Assembly: GCA_946902985.2 (NCBI GenBank)
Contig: OX336389.2
Span: 278,983,527-279,047,526 of the forward strand
Source of the DNA: Meconema thalassinum
Lineage: Eukaryota > Arthropoda > Insecta > Orthoptera > Tettigoniidae
Length of the DNA: 64,000 bases
Direction: 5' to 3'
The notes beneath the pieces are model-generated. The model saw nothing but the letters and a program-made list of their open reading frames with translations, had not been told where the DNA came from and made no database searches. The position numbers and the translations under genes are program-made. The stretch's first letter is position 1. The number at the start of each line of letters is the position of its first letter. Below are positions 1-10,022 of the stretch, piece by piece.

Positions 1-194
1 GTAAGTATGGGCATATATAAGGGGGGGGGGGAGCTGTGGGGGCTCCACCCCCCACCCACCCCCCATCCCTGAAAAGAAAAACAATAAAAATTAAGATAGT
101 GTTGTTTTGGTAAAAGCATAACATAATTTCAATTTTGTTGTTTCCTAATCTTAACTTATTGTCCAAGTTATAAACAATATTAAGCTTGAAATTA
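1..194. other. AT-rich sequence with poly-G and poly-C runs
   Basis: No gene or known element is visible. A G run near 21-31 is followed by a C-rich stretch to about 64, then AT-rich DNA. It may be the edge of an element starting outside the window. Confidence 0.5.
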
Positions 195-340
195 GACTAC
201 CTCGTGGTATAGTGGTAAGCATTGTTGGCTGCCACCCCGGAGGTCGGAATTCGATTCCCGGCTCTGCCAAGAAATTTTAATTCTGGTCTTAGGGCTAGAA
301 CAGGGTACACTCAGCCTTGTGAGTCAAAACTGAGAATTCC
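195..340 (+). mobile_element. SINE-1, 5' part (3' truncated)
   Basis: A tRNA-like head carries an A box (TGGTATAGTGG) and a B box-like ATTCGATTCCCGG, followed by the SINE-1 body (GAACAGGGTACACTCAGCC). It stops after about 145 bp, before the shared central domain. SINE-1 heads resemble tRNA genes, but the body and the repeat number show these are pol III retroposons. Confidence 0.8.
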
Positions 341-888
341 ACAGTACGGTGCTTTTGAGAAATAAATTATCAATTTGTAAATAATAACAATAATAATAAT
401 AACAATTTGTAAAAATAAAATAAAAACTGTTTACCTTTCTGCTTAATAAATTGACAAATATTTAGATATTTGCCATTCATACTCCATAGGCCATAATAGA
501 AAATTCATTAAGTATAAAATTGTATTTTGTGTTACAACTTTTTTGTATTGCTACTAATTGTAGGCTATATAAACTTTATATAAACTAAATTTTACAATTA
601 ACTCTTATCTAAAATAATTACCCAAATTTATATGCTCTATGATATTAGTATTTCTGATATTTCTGGCTATTTTGCGGTGTCAATCCCCTGAGAATACTCA
701 CAATTTTCCTGTATAGTCAGCCCCCCCCCCCCCCCTCGAAAAAAATTGTATATTCTCCCCTGCGTGTAAGTCACTAAAGTGGGGTCAAATTCGAAGATTT
801 TCACCATTTCGGTGGGCTACACGAGTTTACTTTCTTGACAGTCATGAGAGTTTACGTTATAAGTTAAAATAAGGAAACATTGTTTGTC
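341..888. other. Unassigned AT-rich spacer
   Basis: Nothing coding is seen. There is a short AAT-type microsatellite at about 381-405 and a run of about 15 C at 721-735. Confidence 0.5.
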
Positions 889-1231
889 ATGGAGCCTTCG
901 TTGCTTAGGTGGCAGCACGCCAGCCTCTCACCGCTGGGTCCGTGGTTCAAATCCCGGTCACTCCATGTGAGATTTGCGCTGGACAAAGCGGAGGCAGACA
1001 GGTTTTTCTCCGGGTACTCTGGTTTTCCCTGTCACAAATATCATTCCAGCAACACTCGACACCATCATTTCATTTCATCTGTCATTCATTTAATCATTGC
1101 CCAAGGGGAGTGCGACAGGCTTCGGCAGCCGGCACAGCTCATATCCTCGCTGCTAGATGGGGGCTTCATTCATTCCATTCCCTGGCCCGGTCGGTTGACT
1201 GGAAGCAGGCTGTGGATTTTCATTTTTCATT
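889..1231 (+). mobile_element. SINE-3, near full length
   Basis: The tRNA-like head has an A box (TTGCTTAGGTGG) and a B box (GGTTCAAATCCCGG). The body continues through CGGAGGCAGACAGG to the 3' end GCTGTGGATTTTCAT. Three other copies (3687-4838, 14153-14494, 41488-41758) match over the same length on the opposite strand, which defines the unit. The reading frames across it differ between copies and are not genes. Confidence 0.85.
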
Positions 1232-1975
1232 GTTTGTTATACTGTGCTTTATCTTATGGCAACCAACATTTGTGTAGAAATCCGTCGTTCATAATACAGT
1301 GTATGGATATCTGGGCAGGTGTCGTAAGCTAAGATGGGACCAAGTGGCCTTATGGACAACTCTTTTAACATAATGAAATCTTAAATGATGAATGAAATGG
1401 CGAACTTGTAGCGAAGGAGGTGGCGAATATAATTAGCGGATACAAAGGAAGTGCAATGTGGAACGAAGCGTGTGCCCTAAATCTCGATTAAAGAATGGAG
1501 TGCGCAGCCTTACGTAACGCCATTGTTTAAAGGAAGGCGGCCCAGGTGATAGACGACACAAGGAAATCCCTCAAGTGAATCGCGCTGTTTCCGTTAAAGC
1601 AACACTCGGAACAAGAAATCTGTGGATCTGTGCCGGAAGTACGTCACGGCCCGAGGCGTGCACACAGGTGGCTCTGAGTAGAGTCGCTCGCTACTCTTCT
1701 TGGGCAGTGCCAGTGGCAGTGGCTATGGAACCATGCTTCCTCTTGAGACGACGCACCTGCGTATAAGCTAAGACGTTACGGAGGACTTGAATCCGCGCGT
1801 TCCTTAATTACAACGTATTTAGTTGTTTAAGGCATACACCTGGCGGATGGCAACTGATTTGAATTGATATGGTCATTACCTGCGTTCCGGCTTCACGGTT
1901 CGAAAAAATATGGACTTTATAATATAGTCTCGCATTTCCGGCTGATATTTAAGAAGGTAACTTTATTATTAAACT
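1232..1975. other. Unassigned stretch
   Basis: I recognise no gene or repeat. The segment 1540-1775 is more GC-rich than its surroundings, but its 63-codon frame has no family signature. Confidence 0.4.
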
Positions 1976-2157
1976 GTTGTTGTTGCTGCTGCTGCTTATT
2001 TGGGAGGTTGCGACATCGTGGTCATATAGCCCCGCGTATTTGGGTGTGAGTGTGTGTATGGAATTTGTGTGATAACCTGTGTTATATATGATGGCTGTAC
2101 TGGTGTGTGTATTTGTAAACTGGGGATAGGATTGGGAAAGAGGCGGCTGTGGCCGGA
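1976..2157 (-). mobile_element. SINE-1, 3' part
   Basis: Minus-strand 3' end of SINE-1: GACATCGTGGTCATA, GTGTGATAACCTGTG and GGCGGCTGTGGCC match the full copy at 21298-21700. The tRNA head is missing, as in a 5'-truncated insertion or a later deletion. Confidence 0.75.
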
Positions 2158-2222
2158 AAATTTGAAATTATAGTGTAAATCGGCTTTCAACTAAGTTTGA
2201 CTGCTCAGTGATCGGGCACTGG

Positions 2223-2340
2223 GGCCGGGCAGTGAGCGATTTTAATCACGTATGGTCGAGTCTCGTGGCTCGGGTACTGGGTGTTAGTGACGTCTTCATA
2301 AGGAATACCAAAAATAAAGTAAACAGAAGAAGTAAAGCCA
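2223..2340. repeat. 120-bp dispersed repeat, copy 1
   Basis: Nearly identical to 3564-3680 (shared GCAGTGAGCGATTTTAATC and CGGGTACTGGGTGTTAGTGA). In both places it runs into the 3' end of a SINE-3-like sequence (ATGAAAAT-CACATCCT), so the two loci descend from one composite unit. Family unknown. Confidence 0.75.
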
Positions 2341-2387
2341 TTGGGTATATACAGTATCTTAATTCTCTCACTTCCATACACATGAAA

Positions 2388-2712
2388 TACCGACAGCAGT
2401 GGCTACGCTGGCTAAAGCGCAGCGTTAGGTCATGGGGCCAAGCTCTCTGCTGACTCGGTAGACGCGTAAGTTCGAGCCCCACCGTCGGCCATCCTTGAAA
2501 TGGTTTTCCGTGGTTTCCCCATTTTCAACACCAGGCAAATGCTGGGACGGTACCTTCTGACAGGCCACGGCCGCTTCCTTCCACAGCCTTGCCCAGTTTC
2601 ATTCATCATCATCCATTTCATCTCTCATCCTGACGCGCAGGTCGCCCAAAGGCGTCATCTAGAAAGACCTGCACTCGGCCTCTCAGGAGGCCACACGACA
2701 CACACAAAAAAT
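2388..2712 (+). mobile_element. SINE-2, full length, A-rich tail type
   Basis: Head TACCGACAGCAGTGGC, A box TGGCTAAAGCG, B box AAGTTCGAGCCCC, the shared central domain (GGTTTTCCGTGGTTTCCCC), then a tail ending GGAGGCCACACGACACAC and a short A run. It sits inside the composite repeat that is uninterrupted at 3564-3700, so it inserted after that repeat was duplicated. Confidence 0.85.
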
Positions 2713-2734
2713 GTAATGAAAATCCACATCCTAG

Positions 2735-2953
2735 CATTCACCTGGCGTAGAAGTGGGGAAACCACGGGAATCCAATTCCAGGATGGCTGAGGTGGGAATC
2801 GAACACGCCTCTTCTCATATTTGCCTCATGAGGTTGAGTGAACCCCGTTCCAGCCTTTACACCAGAATTAAAATTTCTTGGCAGAGCCGGGAATCGAACC
2901 CCGACCACCGTTGCGACAGCCAAGAACGCTAACTGCTATACCACGAGGTGGTC
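2735..2953 (-). mobile_element. SINE-1, 5' two thirds
   Basis: Minus strand. Read in reverse complement it begins at about 2953 with the CCTCGTGGTATAGCAG head, keeps the B box, and runs to the central domain near 2735, where the 3' third is lost. Confidence 0.8.
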
Positions 2954-3094
2954 TATTATTAAACTAAATGACACTATAAAATCACACACAGCATTCTGTT
3001 GAATGCAGTCGGATTTGTAGTTACCACACAGTGGGAAAAAAACAGTATGATAAGCTCGCACCAGCCGGAGTCAGGTTTGAAATATTTTTCATTA

Positions 3095-3530
3095 CCTCAG
3101 TGATTAAGTCAGATGACCTCGCTGTTTCTCCCCTTAAAATCTCAATAACTAACTTACTAACTACCTCAGTGATTGAGGCAGATGACCTCGCTGTTTCTCC
3201 TCTTAAAATCTCAGTAACTAACTTACTAACTACCGGTACCTCAGTGATTAAGGCAGATGACCTCGCTGTTTCTCCTCTTAAAATCTCAATAACTAACTTA
3301 CTAACTACCTCAGTGATTAAGGCAGATGACCTCGCTGTATCTCCTCTTAAAATCTCAATAACTGACTTACTAACTACCTCAGTGATTAAGGCAGATGCCC
3401 TCGCTGTTTCTCCTCTTAAAATCTCAATAACTAACTTACTAACTACCTCAGTGATTGAGGCAGATGACCTCTTTGTTCCGGCCCTTAAAACCTCAATAAC
3501 TAACTACCTCAGTGAGTCCGGCCTCGTGGC
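3095..3530. repeat. 69-bp minisatellite, six units plus a partial
   Basis: Unit starts are at about 3095, 3164, 3239, 3308, 3377 and 3446. The third interval is 75 bp because of a GGTACC insertion; a shortened unit follows at 3507. Because 69 is a multiple of three, one open frame of 172 codons crosses the array with a 23-residue period (core ADDLAVSPLKISITNLLT). The unit resembles a retroposon tail at 27405-27460 (GACCTCGCTGTTCCGCCCC). I judge the frame incidental, not a gene. Confidence 0.9.
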
Positions 3531-3563
3531 AAGTCCGTTGGCATGCTAGGCGCTGGGATTCAC

Positions 3564-3680
3564 GGCCGGGCAGTGAGCGATTTTAATCACGTATGGTCGA
3601 GTCTCCTGTCTCGGGTACTGGGTGTTAGTGATGTCTGCATAAGAAATACCAAAAATAAAGTGAACAGAAGAAATAAAGCC
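3564..3680. repeat. 120-bp dispersed repeat, copy 2
   Basis: Second copy of the 2223-2340 unit. Here it runs directly into the 3' end of the minus-strand SINE-3 at 3687. Confidence 0.75.
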
Positions 3681-3686
3681 GTACAC

Positions 3687-4838
3687 ATGAAATGAAAATT
3701 CACATCCTGCTTCCAATCGACCGACCGGGTCAGGAAATGGAATGATTGAAGCTCCCATCTAGCGGCGAGGATAATTATGAACTGTGCCGGCTGGCGAAGC
3801 CTGTCGCACTCCGCAATGATTACATGAATGACAGATGAAATAAAATGATAGTGGAGAGTGTTGCTGGAATGAATTAGTGACAGGGAAAACCGGAGTACCC
3901 GGAGAAAGGCCTGTCTGCCTCCGCTTTGTCCAGGACAAATCTCAGATGGAGTGAACGGCATTTGAACCACAAACCCAGCGCACAGTGGGTCAAAGTCGAA
4001 ATCTAGGGGGACAAAATTATTTTTACGTTTTAATCATGAATTTAGAGTGAAAGCAACGTATATAATTTGTTTACTTCATAATAAACATCAGTTAAGACCT
4101 TTTTTAAGCTACGTCTACACATGCAAGAAATTGTCTATGACTAGGAGATGGATAGAGCATTCAGTTATCTCTTCAGAACAATTCTCTACCCCAAATTTAC
4201 TTTTAAAAAAGTCACAAAGTTCCACTTTTGACATAATCGTCGAACCCAGTGCTTCAAACAGTTGTAAACGTGTGAGAACTGGTTGCGCGGTATCTTCTAA
4301 AACGTAAAATAACTAAGTAAGTTGCAAAAAGATGCAAAAACTCTTATAACAGGCGTAAACTACAAGACTTTATCTACATTTTAACATTAAGTAGAAAGTG
4401 ACGCAGAGTGACGCGACGTACTAAAAATCTAAGTGAAAATATAATTTTAAAAATAATAGTTAAATATTATATAATGCAAATATAGGTAAAATTACGTAAC
4501 AATTACGCCCATTAATAACTGAAACACGTTACAAAGAACATACCTTCAGCTGCATGTTCCATCTTAAAGCATCACACTAACCACAAAGACAGCCAAACCA
4601 CAGCTACTTACATTCACCCTCCAATTCAGACTGCTCGAACAGTGGTGACAGATTTACACTAAGATGCGTTTATATCCCAGAATAGTGAGCGGCAATTATA
4701 TGAGAATGCTGTAGAAGTAATAAATTTTGATTTTTGAATTATGAAAATAAATAATTTTTTCCTCCTACATTTCGATTTTGACCCACTATGCAGCGGTGAG
4801 AGGCTGGGGTGTTAACGCCTAAGCCATGGAGGCTTTCA
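3687..4838 (-). mobile_element. SINE-3, split by a Transib-like element
   Basis: The minus-strand SINE-3 runs 3687-3980, is interrupted by 3981-4790, and resumes with CAGCGGTGAGAGG to 4838. CAGCG is present on both sides of the insertion (3976-3980 and 4791-4795). The intact copy at 14153-14494 shows the uninterrupted arrangement ACCCAGCGGTGAGAGG. Confidence 0.9.
3981..4790. mobile_element. Transib-like non-autonomous transposon with RSS-like ends
   Basis: An 810-bp insertion with about 40-bp terminal inverted repeats and a 5-bp GC-rich duplication (CAGCG). The left end reads CACAGTG, 23 bp, then ACAAAATTA. The right end, in reverse complement, reads CATAGTG, 23 bp, then AAAAAATTA. Heptamer, 23-bp spacer and A-rich nonamer with 5-bp duplications are the published hallmarks of Transib elements, relatives of the RAG1 recombinase. 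No transposase is visible; an 86-codon frame at 4047-4307 has no recognisable domain. An unknown superfamily with a chance CACAGTG end is the alternative. Confidence 0.78.
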
Positions 4839-4872
4839 TTCATATGACGCTGCATTATTTGTGTACTTTTCT

Positions 4873-5180
4873 TTATCGCTTATCCTCCCAGCTCTGCTTC
4901 ACCCACTGGGATCACTCCTCTACCGTCACAAGGATGGTGTCTGGGAGCTGAACGCACTTCGTCAGAAGATTGAAATGGGAATAGTGGCAGGCCGATCGCC
5001 CAGGCAACCACTAATTTGGGTTTAATTAAAGGAAGAGTCAAGAAAGGGATGTTGGAAGGAACCATCCCGGAAACCACAAAAATGAACTTGATGACGGCCG
5101 AGGTAGGAATCGAACACACGCTCTTCCGATGCCAGCGAGGCAAGAGTTAGTGCGGTAGCGCTCTCTGCCACCATGACCAT
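4873..5180 (-). mobile_element. SINE-4, near full length
   Basis: Minus strand. From about 5180 it carries a tRNA-like region with a B box (TGTTCGATTCC), the shared central domain (GTGGTTTCCGGGATGG, divergent), then a 3' part with GGCGATCGGCC and CAGCTCCCAGACACC, ending near 4873. The 3' part recurs at 24212-24370 and 25978-26150. Confidence 0.75.
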
Positions 5181-5269
5181 CTGTGCATAGAGGAACTTAA
5201 TAGTTCAAAGCATTCATTAGACATACTGTATTCTGTGAATTAGTAAGGCTAAGTGCTGTTATTTTGTAT

Positions 5270-5390
5270 GATTAAGGGGCTTGGATATCGTTGTCATCAG
5301 CCCTGTGCATTCGGATGTGTGAACAATTTGTATGATAACCTGTGGTTACTCAAGTACAGTATTGTGTGAAATTCTAATTGAGCCTAGGGA
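5270..5390 (-). mobile_element. SINE-1 3'-end fragment
   Basis: GGGGCTTGGATATCG and TGATAACCTGTGG match the minus-strand SINE-1 3' end; the rest is absent. Confidence 0.55.
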
Positions 5391-5447
5391 TGGCCAAGTT
5401 AGGAACTCTCCAGACACTTGCCATGGTAGAAGTGAGTTGTTGTTAAT

Positions 5448-5483
<36 letters not shown>

Positions 5484-5668
5484 TTGTTGGTTTTACGTCC
5501 ATTTCAACTACTGTGGCTGTTAGAGACGCCGGGGTGCTGGATTCCTGCCCCGAAGGGGATCTTTAACATGCCATTAAATCTACTGACACGGCTCCCTCAA
5601 ATGCCAACTGACTGCGCCAGGATACGAACCTGTAACCTTGGTCCACCCAATCAAGAACGTTACATTTG
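5448..5668 (-). mobile_element. SINE-7 with (ATT)n tail
   Basis: Minus strand. The 3' tail appears as an AAT microsatellite at 5448-5481, followed by the body (TTGGTTTTACGTCC, GGATCTTTAACATGCC) and a tRNA-like B box region (AGGTTCGTATCC in reverse complement near 5630). A 57-bp end of the same family is nested at 9390-9446. Confidence 0.65.
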
Positions 5669-5675
5669 TTAATTC

Positions 5676-5775
5676 ATTTGAGGGGCTTAGGTCACCTTGG
5701 TCATCAGTCCTGTCTAGTTGGGTGAGTCTTGAAATTGTTTGATGACCTGTAATAACCTGTATCATTGCGATGACC
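5676..5775 (-). mobile_element. SINE-1 3'-end fragment
   Basis: AGGGGCTTAGGTCACC and GGTCATCAGTCC match the 3' end of minus-strand SINE-1 copies. Short and truncated. Confidence 0.5.
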
Positions 5776-5899
5776 AGAGTAAGTGTAATTTATTTAATCG
5801 TTTCAGATAACATAGTGATATAATATCCACATAAAACAATCCAGTAATTGGCACTAAAAGCATACATACATTTCTTCATACAGTGCCTACTTTCATAGG

Positions 5900-6890
5900 T
5901 TCTACAAATTTATACAAAATTTAAATGCAATGTGATCAGTATTCAGCCAATTCACAGGCTTCTTTGGTGGCTTGCTTCAAGTCCTCGAGAGAGCAGGTTG
6001 TTGGGCACAGCTTGCAGATGAGGAGATGGTCCATGATCTGCTATTCACCGCATTTGCTTAATGTAGAGTCACACGCAAATCCTCACTTTTTCAGGTTGCA
6101 TTTAGATCTGCCAACTCCTGAGCGCAGCCTGTTAAGTGTCTTCCATAATGGCCAAGTTTCCTCATGTCATGGGGCGAGGCGTTCAGCAGGTAACATCCAA
6201 CCTGTCGGAACTATTCAATCTAAAGCCTGTTCGCCGAGTAGATATAGTGGAATTAAACACAGTTGTACACGTAATTGCTGGGCTTCCCGCAAGGGGTGCA
6301 CAGAGCTATGCCTGCTGAACGAACGCCTACTTCACTGCTGTGTATAGCCTACATGTGAAGCGGGCTGACTTATCGGTTACATGCTACAGCGCGGTTTATT
6401 AATTGTTCGTTTATGTATTTATTTATTTAATTAATTAATTAGCTCTTAACTGCTTATGACAGGAAACAGTATACATTGCAGCACAGCACTAAGTGCAGTA
6501 AGTTTTGTCTTTTCTAGGGCTACGGCATGACTAATGATCTCGGAGCTTCTTGGCTACCCCTGTCCGGCAGAGCCGATGACGTGAACTGGGCGTGTTTCCC
6601 TGTCCGGTTAGCCAGGGGCACTGTCTCAACTCGGCGAATAGATTTTAGAGTGCCACTCATTTCTCCTAAATGTTGGAGAAGGATGAGTTAGGTGTTCTGT
6701 CGAGTGAAGGAAACTTTTTCTTGAAATGAACCTTGAAGTTGCCGGTTCATACCCATATAAAGTCAATTCCAAGTCCAATACCTTAGATCCCTCCAGCCTT
6801 GCTACAGACTCCAGGCGGATATCATTCAGAGCGTTATCCACTTCACTAGCGTGACTGGATCTGCACCATACAGGACAGGCATATTCTGCA
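5900..6890 (-). pseudogene. Jockey-like LINE ORF2, broken C-terminal end
   Basis: In reverse complement, near 6880-6790, the frame gives AEYACPVWCRSSHASEVDNA, a typical stretch just after the reverse transcriptase domain of Jockey-type LINEs. Near 6150-5930 it gives RLRSGVGRSKCNLKKWGF and a DHLLICKLCP-like segment, the usual cysteine-containing C-terminus. Stops and frameshifts separate these pieces, and no polymerase core is present. This is a dead, 5'-truncated insertion. Plus-strand frames in the same place are shadows. Confidence 0.7.
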
Positions 6891-7660
6891 GCTGAATAAC
6901 AAAAGGCTATCAGATGAAGTTCTTAAGATTTAAGGCTGTGTGTAATGATAAATGTATATCTCTTATTTGAGAAATGGTAACATTTATAGCAGAACGGTTA
7001 ACCAAGTCAACCACAAAATCTTTCTGTGGTGAATGCTTGTCATCGCTTTCCCGAGACAACAGCATAGCAAATTTGATTTATGAGCCATTTAAAGTTTGTG
7101 GTTTTCTGATTTTCTCTCCTCTTCAGTGATGGAATTTTGCATACTGGGAAAGACCCCTCCGTTCCCCTTCCCCCTCCCCTTCTCCACTTCTATGTCCGTC
7201 ATTTTTAGTCTACTTTCGATTTTTGCAAAAAAAAAAAGTAGACTTATGAGATCTACACAGTGCCATACATTGTGTGTCTGTGTATGTGTGTGTGTGTGTA
7301 TGTGTGTGTGTTGGGGGGGGATTTGGTATGTACTGTGCGAGTCCAAGCTCTATGAACTTGCGGGGTGAGGAGAAAGAGCAGGGAAGGGTCAGGCGAGAAG
7401 AGAAGGGCCTGTCAACAGCCCGCCGTGTTACTTGACATACTCGTCTATTCCAATACTGGGAACATAGGGTCTTCTCTGAAACCAGTGTGGTAGTTACGAA
7501 TGAGTCAGTGAGTCACCGACCAATGTATTTGGTTCTGTACTATGCATGGACCGAGAAACCTCATCACTCGTCAACACCGTTTCTCATAGTCCGTGATGCA
7601 CATTCCTCTCAGGTTCACGCTGCTTAGACTCGAGCAGTATGTCCCCCACTATCAATTCAA
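6891..7660. other. Unassigned stretch with GT microsatellite
   Basis: An A run at about 7227-7237 and a GT-rich microsatellite at 7270-7312 ending in eight G. Nothing else recognised. Confidence 0.5.
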
Positions 7661-7664
7661 ACAC

Positions 7665-7925
7665 GGTGGAACCGAATTGAACGAAATTTGGTACAGAGGT
7701 AGCACTAGCAAAGGGCACCTCAGTGTCATATTTTATATCGCCGCCAACTTGACGGAAACTTAATGGCGGCCACCCAAATGTTCAAGCCTTAAATCAAATT
7801 ACGACAAACCTAATCATCTGATCTCTACCAAATTTTGCAACAAGATACCTTCATGTGGGAAGCGTCTTTTGACGCCAAACTACAAGGTCATCATCCCAAT
7901 AGTTTGCATACGGCGGCCGTGTATG
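7665..7925. repeat. Fragment related to the 43-45 kb repeat
   Basis: Contains GAACGAAATTTGGTACAG, AATGGCGGCC and CCAAATTTTGCAACAAG, the same spaced pattern (AAATTTGGTACA ... ATGGCGGC) that recurs in the tandem repeat at 43415-45465. Similarity is motif-level only. Confidence 0.4.
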
Positions 7926-7950
7926 TGTGCAAATCGATCCCCATGAGCCC

Positions 7951-8028
7951 ACTGATGAGCCAGCTTGGTGTTCTAGGTGAAACCCCACACAAGACACGGC
8001 AAAAAACTAGAAAAATTGCTGAGTTTTA
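7951..8028. repeat. 80-bp direct repeat, copy 1
   Basis: CTGATGAGCCAGCTTGGTGT ... CACACAAGACACGGCA ... ATTGCTGAG is repeated at 8203-8276 with scattered differences, 252 bp away in the same orientation. Nature unknown. Confidence 0.75.
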
Positions 8029-8202
8029 ATTCACTGGCCGTGAAAGTCAATATGCTAACTTTTTGGAAGCCTTCATAGGGAGGTTATGGCTGCTTGAGCT
8101 TTTAGTTCTCGCAGTAAAGGGGCACAGATGCGCTTCGTAAAAAGGGAGGTAGCGCGCAGTTCGCTACTCCTGTAGGGGTCCGGGTGGGGACACCAAGATC
8201 CC

Positions 8203-8276
8203 GCTGATGAGCCAGCTTGGTGTCCTAGGCGAACCCCCACACAAGACACGGCACAGACTTAGAATAATTGCTGAGT
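8203..8276. repeat. 80-bp direct repeat, copy 2
   Basis: Second copy of 7951-8028. The 170 bp between copies is not repeated. Confidence 0.75.
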
Positions 8277-8279
8277 CCT

Positions 8280-9223
8280 AATGGTTAAACTAGGCTTTAA
8301 TGTATTACACATCATTTTGAAGGGCTGACTTCAGAGTTTCATAAAATATAAAAATATTGATTTTGACATATCCCCTTACGACCGGGCATGCACTGGTACC
8401 ACAGTAAGACAATTATGCTTCATGTTTCTTGTCTAAAATGACTACAACTTGTGGGTATTGAGTTTTCAATTTGATTTTCTTGCTGTAAGTTATACTGTAT
8501 CACAACGTAGGTCGTATACTAAAAGCTATTAAATACATCACATGGATACTGCTTTTAATAGAAGGGAGAGTTTTTAATGCTAATGACCAGTCGAATATAT
8601 GAAAATAGGCTATTTAATTAGTTCTTCACGGAACTACTTGATAGTTATAAAACTAGTAAGCCTATACAATTAAAGCCCCCCATTTGTGTGAGAAATGTCT
8701 TATTAAGGAAATAAATAATTCAGGTATTAATTTCAGGCACTAGGAAATTCATTATATAGTTCTCTCACTTTCCTCGTTAATGAGCGGCTCGCCTTTGAAA
8801 TCTAGCTGGGCGGATATGTTAACATTCCATGTCTGGGGGAAGTCAAGGCTTTCCCAGCGCGAGACACAGCGTTGTCAACTCTACACCGTAGCCACTGAGT
8901 GCAAGCAGTGAGACTGGATGGAACTACGTGCAGCTGTGCAACACCAGACACCTGATACCCGCGTGACACGCGAGCTGGATGCCAGGGCGGTACTTTGGAG
9001 ACCACGTGGAAGGATAGAGGACGCATGCTATTGGTCAAGGACCATCAGCTATTGGTCAGCATCGATCAATGGTTATTTGTCGGCGCATGCTACTGCTTTA
9101 CGTTTGTGTCGCCGCTTGTTAACCAGGAAAGCACAATCTGACCCAGCACTGAAAAGCATCTAATAATAAGTTACTTACTGTAGACTGCACTGAAGATTGG
9201 CTCCTAATACTTGAATGTGTATG
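8280..9223. other. Unassigned stretch
   Basis: No coding frame with family features and no repeat recognised on either strand. Confidence 0.4.
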
Positions 9224-9651
9224 TCTACTCCTTATTAATCCCGTGTTATCGGGGTCGGGGACGTGCTGAGATGAAAGTTTATGCGGCTGGTGGTGTAACG
9301 GTCGGATGCCCATCCTGACGCCCACCTCATGAGAGGAGCTAATGAGAGACGAAATGAATGATGATGAATGAAACTGAACAAGGAGATGATAATAATAATG
9401 TTATTGGTTTTACGTCCCTTTTAACTACTGTGGCTTTTAGAGACGCACAAGGAGATGAAAGGAGGCGGTCATGGCCTATTAAAAGGTACCATCCCAGCAT
9501 TTGCTTGGAGTTGAAAGTGGGGGGGGAACCACGGATAACCATCCCAAGGACGGCCGACGGTGGGGATCGAACCCACGCCTTCATAATCAGCAAGTAGCTT
9601 GGCCCCATGGCCTAGTGCTGCGCGTTAGCAAGCGTAGTCGCTGCTGTCGGT
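9224..9651 (-). mobile_element. SINE-2 (second tail type), with a nested 57-bp insert
   Basis: In reverse complement it starts near 9651 with ACCGACAGCAGCGAC, keeps the B box (GGGTTCGATCCCC) and central domain, and ends near 9224 in the tail GGCATCCGACC ... CCCGATAACACGGG shared with copies at 26735 and 29505. A 57-bp insertion at 9390-9446 is flanked by ACAAGGAGATGA. Confidence 0.85.
9390..9446 (-). mobile_element. 57-bp 5'-truncated SINE-7 insertion
   Basis: Only the 3' end of SINE-7 (TTGGTTTTACGTCC) with its AAT-type tail is present, flanked by perfect 12-bp duplications ACAAGGAGATGA at 9378-9389 and 9447-9458. This is a very short but formally complete target-primed insertion inside SINE-2. 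Confidence 0.85.
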
Positions 9652-9667
9652 TTCTTATATTTTAATA

Positions 9668-9960
9668 CTAGCAACCCGCCCCAGGCTTCGCCTGGTATCT
9701 TGAACGGTTTACCCAGCGTAAGCTTAAAAGAAGCACGGACGGCAGGTTTTTGTTCGACTCAATTCACTGAAATCGTAAGTGCTCGGCTTCCTTTGGTCAT
9801 AAATGAATGTTTTTATACAGAAATCTTCCTCGAGAAATCCTTTACAGAATGGTGAAACCCGCATCAAAATCCATCGAGTGGTTCTCGAGATTACCCGTTA
9901 CATCCAAGAATCAGGGAGTTCGTTTTATACATGTAGTGATATCCAGTTGATATTCAGGTT
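9668..9960 (-). mobile_element. Helitron-like 3' end, minus strand
   Basis: In reverse complement the segment ends with a hairpin (CCAGGC GAA GCCTGG), about 9 bp, then CTAG followed by T, as expected for a Helitron 3' terminus (hairpin, CTRR, inserted before T). The interior (GATTTTGATGCGGGTTTC in reverse complement) is shared with 12009-12518. No replicase or helicase is present. The 5' TC end is not located. Confidence 0.5.
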
Positions 9961-10022
9961 AGTTATAGCGCTAATAAGAGCAACATTTAATTTGACATAA
10001 AGGTAACATTGAATGTAATAGT

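Noticed and set aside
195..260. Possible tRNA gene at the SINE-1 head
   Set aside because: A and B boxes are present, but the acceptor arm does not close and the sequence continues into the SINE-1 body found in many other copies.
880..1332. Overlapping 122-150 codon frames
   Set aside because: They lie on a SINE-3; other SINE-3 copies have different stops in the same frames.
3031..3549. 172-codon open frame as a repeat-protein gene
   Set aside because: It is the translation of a 69-bp minisatellite related to a retroposon tail. No start context, no flanking coding sequence.
5224..5230. Counting every TACTGTA/TACAGTA as an excision footprint
   Set aside because: Most sites have no paralogous empty version. 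Only the three aligned cases are used as evidence; about a dozen are expected by chance.
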